NCBI RefSeq assembly: GCF_943192995.1
Contig: NZ_CALPCP010000004.1
Span: 62,001-126,000 of the forward strand
Direction: 5' to 3'
DNA: 64,000 nt
Source of the DNA: Flintibacter muris
GTDB taxonomy: Bacteria; Bacillota; Clostridia; Oscillospirales; Oscillospiraceae
Under the pieces are notes generated by a model. The model made no database searches and had not been told where the DNA came from. It was given only the letters and a program-made list of their open reading frames with translations. Position 1 is the stretch's first letter, and the number at the start of each line of letters is the position of its first letter. Positions 7,778 to 15,202 of this stretch are shown piece after piece. The translations under genes and the position numbers were made by a program.

Positions 7778-8116
7778 ATGGAGCGGAAAAAGCGGTATCA
7801 GGTAAGACACAGTAAAAATGAGCGGATTGGAACGCTGACCAGACTTTTGAATAGTGAAGGTAATGAAATCAGAACTGGCGATTACATTAAGCTAAAAGGA
7901 ATAAATTATGATGGTATTGTTCTTTGGTGCAGAGAAGCAAAGTGTTTTGGAATTTTCTTTGGCCTATGGTACTTAGACAGAAATCCTTATAATGCAGATT
8001 GTTACGGGAAATTTATTGCAATCAACAGCGATCAGGGTATGAGAATGGATTTGATACCGATAGATCAAAGTGAAGCCGTATATGACAATATTAATATTGA
8101 AAGGTGGAAAAATTAA
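7778..8116 (+). CDS. Basic hypothetical protein
   Basis: 112 residues from ATG 7778 (AAGGAG eight bases upstream). The N-terminal 20 residues are very basic (MERKKRYQVRHSKNER), then a beta-rich domain with a GDYIKLKGINYDGIVLW barrel-like pattern. An RNA- or DNA-binding small barrel is plausible. The stop overlaps the next ATG (TAATG). Confidence 0.55.
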   Translation: MERKKRYQVRHSKNERIGTLTRLLNSEGNEIRTGDYIKLKGINYDGIVLWCREAKCFGIFFGLWYLDRNPYNADCYGKFIAINSDQGMRMDLIPIDQSEAVYDNINIERWKN

Positions 8117-8316
8117 TGAAAAATATTGCTATGTTACCAGTACGTTGTATTTCAATTCGTGAATCAAATCCAACGCAAATTACAGTTGGACATGGATATG
8201 TGGTTGATCGTTTATCAATTTGGATGGATGCAGATGGAGATGCTTATGGTGTTGTCTACGATTGTAAAGGAAATCGTCTTGGAAATATGCTATTGAAACA
8301 TTTTAGCTGCTTATGA
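8116..8316 (+). CDS. Small hypothetical protein
   Basis: 66 residues, start by TAATG overlap. Beta-rich with a WMDADGDAYGVVYDCKGNRLG repeat-like turn pattern (20 residues apart). No family recognised. Confidence 0.5.
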   Translation: MKNIAMLPVRCISIRESNPTQITVGHGYVVDRLSIWMDADGDAYGVVYDCKGNRLGNMLLKHFSCL

Positions 8317-8326
8317 GGTGATTCAA

Positions 8327-8518
8327 ATGGAAAAGACAATCTTTGGTGGTAGACCAAACAATCCAGCAGCTTATTGTAAACTTCACTGTGGATCATTGAC
8401 GGTAAAGGAAATGAAGCGTAAGGGCTGTCTTGGAAAACAATGTTGGCATTTACAAAAGAATGAGCAGCATGAGTATTGGCGGCAAAGAGAATTGGCAAAG
8501 GCAAGAAAGGAAAAATAA
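8327..8518 (+). CDS. Small Cys-containing protein
   Basis: 63 residues from ATG 8327 (GAGGTG nine bases upstream). Four Cys (CKLHCG, GCLGKQC) make a probable zinc site and the C-terminus is basic. The pattern CKLH..CLGKQCWHL matches small phage proteins that are often annotated as HNH-associated, but no nuclease residues are present. Confidence 0.55.
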   Translation: MEKTIFGGRPNNPAAYCKLHCGSLTVKEMKRKGCLGKQCWHLQKNEQHEYWRQRELAKARKEK

Positions 8519-8519
8519 C

Positions 8520-8663
8520 ATGAATAACGAAATCTATTATGTGTTGGTTGACGATCATATTGTTACCCGGCAGGAAGTGGAAATGGCGTTTTATGTGACG
8601 CATGGGCTGCAAGTAGAATTGCTGGGTGGTACGATGGAGGTACGAATGATCCTGATGGTGTAG
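8520..8663 (+). CDS. Very small protein, possibly truncated
   Basis: 47 residues from ATG 8520. It begins MNNEIYYVLVDDHIVT, then the frame closes after 144 bases. The next ORF starts only 11 bases later in another frame and is a truncated Thg1, so this ORF may be cut at a deletion junction. Confidence 0.4.
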   Translation: MNNEIYYVLVDDHIVTRQEVEMAFYVTHGLQVELLGGTMEVRMILMV

Positions 8664-8674
8664 ATCAGGCCGCT

Positions 8675-9094
8675 TTGAAACAAGCAGAACTGTACGTATC
8701 ACGTTTTGATCGTGCGCTGTTTGATGCTCGTGCTTTTAATGTGCCGAAAGAGGAAGTTATGAACTGCTTGATTTGGCGGCAGCAGGACGCTACTCGTAAT
8801 AGTATCCAGTCTGCGGGTCAGGCTCAGTTCTCACACAAGCAACTTATGGGGAAGTCTTGCAACGAAATTCAGGATATGCTTTTTACTCAAAAGGGTATTA
8901 ACTGGAATGATTATCCAACTTCCTGCAAGCGTGGAACGTGTTGTATTAAGAAGCCTGTAACTTTTGATGCCAGAGATAAGTCCGGGAAAGTCACAGGTGT
9001 TTGCTGTCGTGATAAATGGGTAATTGATACTGAAATTCCTATTTTCAATCGGGAGCCTAATTATATCAATTCCCGTATATTTGTTGGTGATTAA
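8675..9094 (+). pseudogene. C-terminal remnant of a Thg1-like tRNA(His) guanylyltransferase
   Basis: 139 residues with no good start codon. The sequence FDARAFNVP..EVMNCLIWRQQDATRNSIQS and later GKS..EIQDML..GINWNDYPT is the C-terminal half of phage and bacterial Thg1-like proteins, which add nucleotides 3'-5' to tRNA ends. The N-terminal catalytic half (palm with the metal-binding Asp residues and the GRAFH and QSDE segments) is missing; the codons upstream to the stop at 8549 do not resemble it. This is most simply a deletion remnant. It fits an RNA-repair theme with the ligase at 20522. Confidence 0.65.
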
Positions 9095-9096
9095 GT

Positions 9097-9807
9097 ATGA
9101 TTTATTGTACTGGTGACATTCATGGTGATGTGCGAACGCTGTTGAACTGGCTTGATAAATGTCGTATTCCACATCAAAAAGATCAGATAATTGTCTTGCT
9201 TGGTGATGTAGGAGTGAACTACTTCGGTAACTTACGTGACCAAGAGGCGAAAGTTATTTTGCAAGACAGTAATCGGACATATTTCTGTATTCACGGTAAT
9301 CATGAGCGTAGGCCAGCAACTATCGGAACATATCATATTGAAGTATGGAATGGTGGAGCAGTTTATATTGAGGATGAATATTCCAATATTATTTTCGCAC
9401 AGGATGGCGAAGTGTTCAACCTTGAGGGATTGCAGACACTTGTACTTGGTGGAGCCTATAGCATTGATAAATGGTATCGTATATTGCATGGATGGCGTTG
9501 GTTTGAGGACGAGCAGATACCAGAGCAACGGCGGGTAGCTATTTTGAATAAGGTAAAGCAGCTTGACAAAGTTGATCTGGTTCTGTCTCATACTTGTCCG
9601 TTTCAATGGCAACCAACTGATTTGTTCTTGTCTGACATAGATCAAAATACTGTTGACAATTCTATGGAACGTTGGCTTACAGAAGTTGAAAAGAACTTGA
9701 ATTATCGTTATTGGCTGTTTGGACATTTTCATGATGATCGGTCAATTAATGATAAAGCGCAGATGCTTTTCAAGAATGTAATTGATTTAGAATTTTTGAA
9801 GGAGTAA
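9097..9807 (+). CDS. Calcineurin-like metallophosphoesterase
   Basis: 236 residues with the complete motif set of the family: GDIHG at 6-10, GDVG near 36-39, GNHE near 67-70, a late SH near 166 and GHFHDD near 208. These bind two metals and hydrolyse phosphoesters. Comparable phage enzymes act on 2',3'-cyclic phosphate RNA ends or cyclic nucleotides; the substrate cannot be told here. It follows the Thg1 remnant by three bases, so a role in RNA end repair is a reasonable guess. Confidence 0.85.
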   Translation: MIYCTGDIHGDVRTLLNWLDKCRIPHQKDQIIVLLGDVGVNYFGNLRDQEAKVILQDSNRTYFCIHGNHERRPATIGTYHIEVWNGGAVYIEDEYSNIIFAQDGEVFNLEGLQTLVLGGAYSIDKWYRILHGWRWFEDEQIPEQRRVAILNKVKQLDKVDLVLSHTCPFQWQPTDLFLSDIDQNTVDNSMERWLTEVEKNLNYRYWLFGHFHDDRSINDKAQMLFKNVIDLEFLKE

Positions 9808-9811
9808 TTTA

Positions 9812-10201
9812 ATGAACAATGTTTTTATTAAAGGGAAAATTCCAGATTTGAATTTGGATCGTAAGCTGAATTTGCATAATGGCTCTTTGGTTATTGTTAA
9901 GCGCAAGGAAAACATTATTGGTATTTTTATGGTTGTGTCGTTCCGTGATAATAAGAATAAATATAGTGGCAGTAACACTACATCATATTGCTCTCTTGTC
10001 AATTTGGATAATGGTTCTCTTGCTTTTGAAGAAAGATGCAGCAGAAGCACAACTGTTCGTAGAGTGCTTAATCATATTCTGCGTCTTGGATTTTCAATGC
10101 CTTATAATCCAGATTCAAAAGAGAATGATGGTCAGATGAAAGATTATGACATTGATTATTATGGCAATGGGGCATATAAAATTGAAATTGATTTGGGGTG
10201 A
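9812..10201 (+). CDS. Hypothetical protein
   Basis: 129 residues, start ATG 9812 behind AAGGAG. Beta-rich N-terminal half, basic in the first 40 residues (VKRK), acidic C-terminus. No motif recognised. Four bases separate its stop from the next start. Confidence 0.6.
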   Translation: MNNVFIKGKIPDLNLDRKLNLHNGSLVIVKRKENIIGIFMVVSFRDNKNKYSGSNTTSYCSLVNLDNGSLAFEERCSRSTTVRRVLNHILRLGFSMPYNPDSKENDGQMKDYDIDYYGNGAYKIEIDLG

Positions 10202-10205
10202 TTTA

Positions 10206-10397
10206 ATGAAATTCATATTAGGATTCTTTTTTCTTGCGTATGTATTTATGTTTTTCTATCCTAAATTCACTGTTTCAATCAATGGAGTTCCTACCAATAG
10301 CTTCACAATGAGAATTTTAGGTGCATTGGCTGTAGCGGTTTTATTGACAGTGTTTATAGGCTTGCCGCTTTTGGGTGTGATTTCTATATTTACTTAA
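10206..10397 (+). CDS. Small membrane protein
   Basis: 63 residues with two hydrophobic segments, about 3-19 (FILGFFFLAYVFMFFY) and 36-60 (ILGALAVAVLLTVFIG), joined by a short polar loop. A two-helix inner-membrane protein. Small phage membrane proteins may act in superinfection exclusion; this is inference. An upstream in-frame extension lies inside the previous gene and has no ribosome site. Confidence 0.6.
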   Translation: MKFILGFFFLAYVFMFFYPKFTVSINGVPTNSFTMRILGALAVAVLLTVFIGLPLLGVISIFT

Positions 10398-10409
10398 TGG
10401 GGTGATTTT

Positions 10410-10802
10410 ATGGGATTTGTTTTTACTGATGATGGTAAGGAAATCATTATTGGCGATCCTGAAAAGAATATCCAGCAAAGTGTAGAATCTATTAAGCAAT
10501 CAGTAAATTATCTTGTTCGAGACAATAAGGCTCTGCGCTCACAGATTAAGGAATATAACAAGGATGCTGAAATTCAGGCCAAGGACACGGAACTGAAATC
10601 TGTGCGAGATCATGCACTCTGTATTATGTCAGATAAGGAAAGCAAAGCCAGACGTGCATTTATGGAGCGGCATTATAAGTCTTGTGGCAATGCGGGAACA
10701 TATATTTATGAACTGTCTGGCACTGGTATTGGCACAGTTATTAAGATAAAATGTCCTGTTTGTGGAGTAGAGGAAAATATTACAGATATAGATAGCTGGT
10801 AA
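10410..10802 (+). CDS. Coiled-coil protein with C-terminal zinc knuckle
   Basis: 130 residues. Residues 20-70 form a charged helical stretch likely to be a coiled coil. The C-terminal part has C90 and a CPVCG knuckle near 112. Unknown role. GGTGATTTT precedes ATG 10410. Confidence 0.55.
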   Translation: MGFVFTDDGKEIIIGDPEKNIQQSVESIKQSVNYLVRDNKALRSQIKEYNKDAEIQAKDTELKSVRDHALCIMSDKESKARRAFMERHYKSCGNAGTYIYELSGTGIGTVIKIKCPVCGVEENITDIDSW

Positions 10803-10814
10803 AGGAGTGATTAG

Positions 10815-11381
10815 ATGAATAAACCGTATGATTCTGGTTTAATTGTTGGACGCTTTCAAACATTTCACAAAGGTCATCAACGGCTTGTAGAAACCGGGCT
10901 TACCTTGTGTGATAGGTTGCTTATTCTGGTTGGCTCCGCACAGGAATGTGGGACTGTCAGAAATCCGCTTAATATTCAAACACGTATTGATATGATTCGT
11001 ACTGTGTATGACACAGATAGGATTATGATTTATGGTCTAAGCGACATGACAGATGAGAATGATATTCGCCCTGAGTGGGGACGGTATCTGCTTGGCAATG
11101 TAGACCGCTACTTGTATAAGGCTCCAGAACTTATGATTTATGGCAACGATGAATCAAGAAGTCGTTGGTTTGATGTAGAGGACATAAAAGATACATCTGA
11201 ATTTATTGTAAATCGTGGTAGCTTACCCATTAGTGCTACTATGCTGCGTACTATGATGGTTCAGGATAATCGTAAGGACTGGATGCAATGGGTTGATCCC
11301 CGGCTACACAAAATGTATGATCGTATTCGTACAGAATTGATGACAGTTTCGTATTATCAGGACAAGGCTAAAATTTTTTGA
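10815..11381 (+). CDS. NMN adenylyltransferase-like nucleotidyltransferase
   Basis: 188 residues. GRFQTFHKGH at 12-21 is the nucleotidyltransferase HxGH signature and ISATMLR at 139-145 is the ISxTxxR signature, the pair that defines NadM/NadR-type NMN adenylyltransferases, which join NMN and ATP to NAD. Length fits NadM. Phage-borne NAD salvage is known to restore NAD after depletion by defence systems (NARP pathways). No nicotinamide phosphoribosyltransferase is seen beside it, so it would depend on host NMN. GGAG precedes ATG 10815. It is the last gene before the promoter at 11401. Confidence 0.8.
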   Translation: MNKPYDSGLIVGRFQTFHKGHQRLVETGLTLCDRLLILVGSAQECGTVRNPLNIQTRIDMIRTVYDTDRIMIYGLSDMTDENDIRPEWGRYLLGNVDRYLYKAPELMIYGNDESRSRWFDVEDIKDTSEFIVNRGSLPISATMLRTMMVQDNRKDWMQWVDPRLHKMYDRIRTELMTVSYYQDKAKIF

Positions 11382-11400
11382 AACAAAATTTAAAAATCCC

Positions 11401-11429
11401 TTGACAATAACAATATTTCTAATTATAAT
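11401..11429 (+). promoter_or_regulatory. Strong promoter with repeat in its spacer
   Basis: TTGACA at 11401 and TATAAT at 11424 with a perfect 17-base spacer. The spacer is the 18-bp repeat (11406-11423). It drives the gene at 11504. A protein bound to the repeat would block polymerase. Confidence 0.8.
11406..11423 (+). repeat. 18-bp directional repeat, copy 2
   Basis: AATAACAATATTTCTAAT, lying between -35 and -10 of the promoter at 11401. Confidence 0.75.
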
Positions 11430-11469
11430 AAGTAGTGTCAGGTGAACGAACAGACAATACTAATCGCTA

Positions 11470-11487
11470 AATAACAATATTTATAAT
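11470..11487 (+). repeat. 18-bp directional repeat, copy 3
   Basis: Exact AATAACAATATTTATAAT directly before the ribosome site of the gene at 11504 and about 35 bases after the transcription start expected from the promoter at 11401. Confidence 0.75.
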
Positions 11488-11503
11488 CAAAGGAGATCGT
11501 GGT

Positions 11504-12190
11504 ATGAACATCGAAACTAAAGCAAATGTTGGTGACATTGTTTACTACCTGAAGCGGATCAGTCGTGTAAACTGTTCTGTATGTGCTGGTACTGGCAAGA
11601 TTCATCTTGGAACAGCAATTATGCCAAATGCTGAGTCACCAGATGCGTTTGCAGCATCTTTAAGTGAACAGTTTATGCAGAATCTTACTGAAATGATAAT
11701 AGGAAATGTCCGTGAGTATGATTGTCCTGAGTGTGGCGGTAAGGGTACTGTAAAGGCTACTGGTCAGTCCCGATATGAAGTTGGTAAGGGTACTGTGGTT
11801 TCTATTGAGGCCACTATGAATCAGGGGCATGAAAAGGTTATCTATCGTGTTACAGATTCTACCAGTGCTACCAACAGAACGCTTACGGATGAAAAGCTGT
11901 ATCTGGATCAGGAGGCCGCTGAAAAGCAATGTAGATTCATGAATCTGGAGCGGCGTGTGGTTCCTCTGGAATGTGTGCAGATTCCTCCCCGCTTCGCTAA
12001 GACAATCCCTTGCAACGAAAAGTTAGTGAATCGTCTGAATGAGTGGCGTAGTCATCGAAAGTTTGAAACTGAGATTTATGTGGATGAGAACTTGAATCTG
12101 TTTGATGGGTATACCTCTTATCTGGTGTATCGTATGCTTGGCATTTTTGATATTCCTGTTGTGATCTGGCCTGAAGATGCGAGGAAGTAA
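11504..12190 (+). CDS. Protein with DnaJ-type cysteine knuckles
   Basis: 228 residues. CSVCAGTG at 24-31 and CPECGGKG at 74-81 are two CxxCxGxG repeats like those of the DnaJ zinc domain, here enclosing an insert of about 45 residues. The rest is unlike DnaJ: no J domain is present. A substrate- or nucleic-acid-binding adaptor is likely. It is the first gene behind the strong promoter at 11401 and overlaps the next ATG by one base (TAATGG). Confidence 0.6.
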   Translation: MNIETKANVGDIVYYLKRISRVNCSVCAGTGKIHLGTAIMPNAESPDAFAASLSEQFMQNLTEMIIGNVREYDCPECGGKGTVKATGQSRYEVGKGTVVSIEATMNQGHEKVIYRVTDSTSATNRTLTDEKLYLDQEAAEKQCRFMNLERRVVPLECVQIPPRFAKTIPCNEKLVNRLNEWRSHRKFETEIYVDENLNLFDGYTSYLVYRMLGIFDIPVVIWPEDARK

Positions 12191-12381
12191 TGGATATTGC
12201 AATCGGCAGTACATATCAAGATAGACAGATGAATCGAATTCATGTTGTTGATATTGCAGAAAATTTCAATAACAAATCTGGCGAAAACTCAAAAGTAGTT
12301 TTATACAGAAAGAATAAAGATAAAAAGATTCTACAGTCTTTTCACGATGTACTTATATCAACATTGAAAGAAAGGAAATGA
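12190..12381 (+). CDS. Small basic hypothetical protein
   Basis: 63 residues starting at the overlapping ATG 12190. Basic, beta-rich, with the pattern of small barrel proteins (GSTYQDRQMNRIHVVDI..VVLYRK). Unknown. Confidence 0.5.
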   Translation: MDIAIGSTYQDRQMNRIHVVDIAENFNNKSGENSKVVLYRKNKDKKILQSFHDVLISTLKERK

Positions 12382-12385
12382 TTTG

Positions 12386-12709
12386 ATGCGAACAATTAAA
12401 AATATTCTTCTAACGCTACTTGCTCTGGTAATTGTAGTTGGGGGAACTTATGCCGCTATTCAGTGGGATGCAATCGTTGGTAAGTGGCAAACGGAGGCAA
12501 ACCGTGAAGTATTTAAGCAGACTATAACATATTCTGAAGCTGCTGCATCGTTTTTGGCTGATAGTTATAAACAGTATAATGATGCTGAAACAGATGCAGA
12601 TAAGAATACAATTATGGAATATGTTGTAATGAGGTATCCAAATTTGGACACTAATTCTATTGATAATAATAAGCTGCGTCAGTTTTACAATCAATGTCTT
12701 AATCATTAA
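12386..12709 (+). CDS. Small exported or membrane-anchored protein
   Basis: 107 residues. An N-terminal hydrophobic helix (residues 5-25, ILLTLLALVIVVGGTYAAI) acts as signal anchor; the rest is a soluble helical domain likely facing outward. It starts a group with two lipoproteins, so this trio probably modifies the cell envelope of the lysogen. The TTG three bases upstream is a less likely start. Confidence 0.6.
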   Translation: MRTIKNILLTLLALVIVVGGTYAAIQWDAIVGKWQTEANREVFKQTITYSEAAASFLADSYKQYNDAETDADKNTIMEYVVMRYPNLDTNSIDNNKLRQFYNQCLNH

Positions 12710-12727
12710 AATAAAAGGAGAATTGAG

Positions 12728-13264
12728 ATGAAGAAATTTAAAGTTTTTGCACTGATGCTTTGTGCGGTACTTATGGTTAGCACACTCTCTGGATGTTTTT
12801 ATGATAGCGAGGAAACACGGTATACAAATGAAGTAAAATCACAGATTCGAGATAGCATTGGATTTCCTAACATCACAAATTATTTTGAGTATTCTCAGTT
12901 GAAGGAAATCTATGAAATGCGGGATAATCCTAATCTTATTTGTTATTGGTATACTAAGAATGAGTATACTGGCAAATGGATTTATCAAGGAACTTGTGTT
13001 GGATATGGAATTCCTTATGGAGCAGCAATTACCGCACCTGAATCTTCTCAGGAGGCTCGTGGCGGGGGGAGTTATTGGAATATTGTACCTCTTGCTGAAC
13101 CTAATGGATTGTATACAGAGAGCGTTGTTACTACCGCTACGTGGATTCTTTCATCCGTTGATGGTGAAATTAAACCTGTTTATGTAGAGAGTGAAATCAC
13201 TGTAAGTCAGACCAAGTTAGATAGCAGACTTTGCGAGGATTGGTCTATTCCCGATAACTACTAA
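12728..13264 (+). CDS. Lipoprotein
   Basis: 178 residues with a signal peptide ending in a lipobox (VSTLSGC, Cys near 23), so it is exported and lipid-anchored. The mature part has no recognised domain and contains a G6 run at 13064-13069 read as Arg-Gly-Gly-Gly-Ser. Envelope lipoproteins of prophages often block superinfection; that role is inferred. AGGAG precedes ATG 12728. Confidence 0.7.
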   Translation: MKKFKVFALMLCAVLMVSTLSGCFYDSEETRYTNEVKSQIRDSIGFPNITNYFEYSQLKEIYEMRDNPNLICYWYTKNEYTGKWIYQGTCVGYGIPYGAAITAPESSQEARGGGSYWNIVPLAEPNGLYTESVVTTATWILSSVDGEIKPVYVESEITVSQTKLDSRLCEDWSIPDNY

Positions 13265-13281
13265 TTGAAAGAAGGAAAAAG

Positions 13282-13677
13282 ATGAAGAAAAAGATTATTA
13301 CAGTTTTTGTGTGTATGATGGCTTTGGCTTGTTTGCTGTGTGGGTGTCAGCGTCAGTCTGATCGAGTCGCCTATAATATTTCAAAAGAGGCAGACAACTT
13401 TAATGTGACACGGCGGCTTGCGGTTATTAATGCACGTACTGATGAGCCTGTGTTTGAATTGATTGGTAATTTTGCAATCTCAAACAATTCTACAAATGAA
13501 CTGGTAGTCACAGTAGAGGTTGGACAAGGTGTTTATAAAAAGCACATGGTATATCTCAACGAATGGACTATCTACGTAGTTGAGGATGTAAGCGGAGCCT
13601 ACGTTGACAAGTATCATTATGAAGTGAACTTCCTGCCTGAGATGATTATTCCTGTTACAATTACGATGAATGATTGA
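13282..13677 (+). CDS. Lipoprotein
   Basis: 131 residues with a signal peptide and lipobox (CLLCGC, Cys near 22). The mature domain is beta-rich and resembles a small immunoglobulin-like or FxLYD-type module (AISNNSTNELVVTVEV). Encoded 17 bases after the previous lipoprotein, so the two are probably co-expressed on the cell surface. Confidence 0.7.
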   Translation: MKKKIITVFVCMMALACLLCGCQRQSDRVAYNISKEADNFNVTRRLAVINARTDEPVFELIGNFAISNNSTNELVVTVEVGQGVYKKHMVYLNEWTIYVVEDVSGAYVDKYHYEVNFLPEMIIPVTITMND

Positions 13678-13687
13678 GGTGCTACAG

Positions 13688-13864
13688 ATGGATGATTTTC
13701 TGCATGAGATTCTTGAAAACACGAAAAAGATGTTTCCGGGAGCAACCAGTGTAAACATCGTTGTCACAAATGAAGATGTTAAGGCAACTGCGTCTTATCG
13801 TGGTGAACTGTCTGATTATTCTATGAGAAAGATTGATGGTCAGTGGTGCAGTAAGCGGAAATAA
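13688..13864 (+). CDS. Small hypothetical protein
   Basis: 58 residues from ATG 13688 with GAGGTG upstream, in the end of the previous gene. Amphipathic N-terminal helix then beta segments. Unknown. The 18-bp repeat copy 4 overlaps its stop codon. Confidence 0.5.
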   Translation: MDDFLHEILENTKKMFPGATSVNIVVTNEDVKATASYRGELSDYSMRKIDGQWCSKRK

Positions 13865-13877
13865 CAACATTTATAAT
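13860..13877 (+). repeat. 18-bp directional repeat, copy 4
   Basis: AATAACAACATTTATAAT, one mismatch, 13 bases before the HTH gene at 13890. Confidence 0.6.
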
Positions 13878-13889
13878 ACAGAGGATTCT

Positions 13890-14162
13890 ATGGACTTGAT
13901 TGAAGAGTATCGATGGTTTCGTGAACATTCTAAAGATTATCCGATCTGTAGTAGTGAGTTGGCGAAAGCATTTGGGGTTCCTCGAACTACAATCAGACGC
14001 ATGATTAATACCGCACGTAGTAATGGTAGTCCGATTTGTTCTGGTCAAATGGGTTATTACATAACAACAGATAAAGAGGAAATAAAAAATACCATTCAGT
14101 CTTTACGTGGACGGATCAGTAAAATGGAAAAGGCTATTACTGGCCTTGAGACTTGTTTGTAG
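13890..14162 (+). CDS. HTH DNA-binding protein
   Basis: 90 residues. Residues 17-45 (PICSSELAKAFGVPRTTIRR) form a clear helix-turn-helix, followed by a winged segment (GSPICSGQMGYYI) and a C-terminal coiled coil (IQSLRGRISKMEKAITGLE) for dimerisation. A small winged-helix regulator or recombination accessory factor. The GAGG upstream of ATG 13890 and the repeat just before it set the start; upstream in-frame codons lie before the repeat. Confidence 0.65.
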   Translation: MDLIEEYRWFREHSKDYPICSSELAKAFGVPRTTIRRMINTARSNGSPICSGQMGYYITTDKEEIKNTIQSLRGRISKMEKAITGLETCL

Positions 14163-14171
14163 GGGTGTGAT

Positions 14172-14297
14172 ATGGAAGTAATTATTTCAAAAGCAATCGT
14201 AAGCATTGCAATATGCGGTGTAACTGGATATGTTGCAAAGTTGACTAAAAACGCAAATTGTCTTTGGGCATTGTGGTTCGTTCTATTCATTTGGTAA
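14172..14297 (+). CDS. Very small membrane protein
   Basis: 41 residues, two hydrophobic stretches (about 3-17 and 28-41). AGGGGTG precedes ATG 14172. Possibly a membrane-acting phage peptide such as a holin-like or toxin-like peptide; not assignable. Confidence 0.4.
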   Translation: MEVIISKAIVSIAICGVTGYVAKLTKNANCLWALWFVLFIW

Positions 14298-14309
14298 TTG
14301 CACAACAAT

Positions 14310-14337
14310 CTCCCTCACTACATACGTGGTGAGGGAG
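14310..14337 (+). terminator. Hairpin between early genes and tRNAs
   Basis: CTCCCTCAC pairs with GTGAGGGAG (9 bp) around a 10-base loop. No U tract follows, so it may be a processing signal for the tRNAs as much as a terminator. Confidence 0.5.
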
Positions 14338-14343
14338 GGATAT

Positions 14344-14434
14344 GGCAGCGTGGCAGAGTGGCTTAATGCGGCGGTCTTGAAAACCGTTGGCGACCAATAA
14401 TCGTCCGTGGGTTCGACTCCCACCGCTGCCGCCA
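14344..14434 (+). tRNA. tRNA-Ser(UGA)
   Basis: Acceptor GGCAGCG/CGCTGCC, D arm, anticodon loop CTTGAAA with UGA, long variable arm, T arm GTGGG/CCCAC, and an encoded CCA. All arms are canonical. Confidence 0.9.
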
Positions 14435-14437
14435 TAT

Positions 14438-14530
14438 TGGAGAATGGTGGAATTGGTAGACACACCGTACTATGGAGCGGCGAAGGTAGCGCAACCTTCT
14501 TTGTAGGTTCAAGTTCTACTTCTCCAGCCA
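14438..14530 (+). tRNA. Class II (Leu-like) tRNA with abnormal anticodon arm
   Basis: Acceptor TGGAGAA/TTCTCCA, a Leu-like D arm, an 18-base variable arm (GAAGG/CCTTC) and T arm GTAGG/TCTAC are intact, with CCA encoded. The anticodon arm (14465-14480) is 16 rather than 17 nt: CCGT pairs GCGG around ACTATGGA, so no standard anticodon can be read. Confidence 0.7.
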
Positions 14531-14532
14531 AA

Positions 14533-15147
14533 TTATTTTATTTCTAAACGTTGATTAACCAGTCGTTTCAGATCATTTTCCCAAGCAGTTTTTCTATGAC
14601 TACGTTTCCATTTAAGATATTCATTCCAGCGTACATTAGAGGCTTCTACAGACAAGCCAAAGACACGTTGAATATCTTGCGCTGATTGGATATGAAGCTG
14701 CTCATATAAAGGCATAGGACAAAGTAAGAGTGCAGCAAAATAATCAGCTTCGGCCTCCAGTTCAGGATTAGAAAGTTTATTAAAGTTATTCTCTGCGATC
14801 CGTGGCTCTGCCAAATATGATAGATGCTTTAAGATCACGTGACCAAGTTCATGTGCCAGCGTCCAGCGAATACGTCCTATTACATTGTTGTTAGATGTAG
14901 AACTATTGAAAAGAACAAGGTATCTGTTATTAGTCACGTCATAATGAGTGCAACCACTTTCGCTTTCGCATAGTTCCAATACATCATTGATAGAACATGA
15001 ATTGATTTCAGCGAAAGTAGTGTATGCCATTGTTTTGCAATTCTTAATTTGGTCAAAGAATAGCTGTGGGTTCATTGGGAAACTGATTGTAGGTAAGCTG
15101 CGGTAAAGCTGTAGGACTTGGTTACAAATATAAGCATATCTAATCAA
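14533..15147 (-). CDS. ImmA/IrrE-type metallopeptidase
   Basis: 204 residues on the minus strand. TLAHELGH is the HExxH zinc motif of the ImmA/IrrE family and LEAEADYFAALLLCP downstream supplies the third ligand. Such enzymes cleave or release the neighbouring XRE repressor to induce the element, as ImmA does with ImmR in ICEBs1. It lies directly downstream of the XRE repressor, supporting that pairing. GAGGTG lies before TTG 15147; the earlier TTG at 15165 precedes the ribosome site. Confidence 0.85.
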   Translation of the reverse strand: MIRYAYICNQVLQLYRSLPTISFPMNPQLFFDQIKNCKTMAYTTFAEINSCSINDVLELCESESGCTHYDVTNNRYLVLFNSSTSNNNVIGRIRWTLAHELGHVILKHLSYLAEPRIAENNFNKLSNPELEAEADYFAALLLCPMPLYEQLHIQSAQDIQRVFGLSVEASNVRWNEYLKWKRSHRKTAWENDLKRLVNQRLEIK

Positions 15148-15202
15148 GAGTCTATCACCTCGCAATTATCATAGCATATCTAAAGTCCGATAATACGGAC
15201 TA

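Noticed and set aside
13064..13069. G6 runs at 13064, 21317 and 39838
   Set aside because: They are shorter, not followed by CA or CARRTAG, lie in intact genes, and do not belong to the poly-G tract family.
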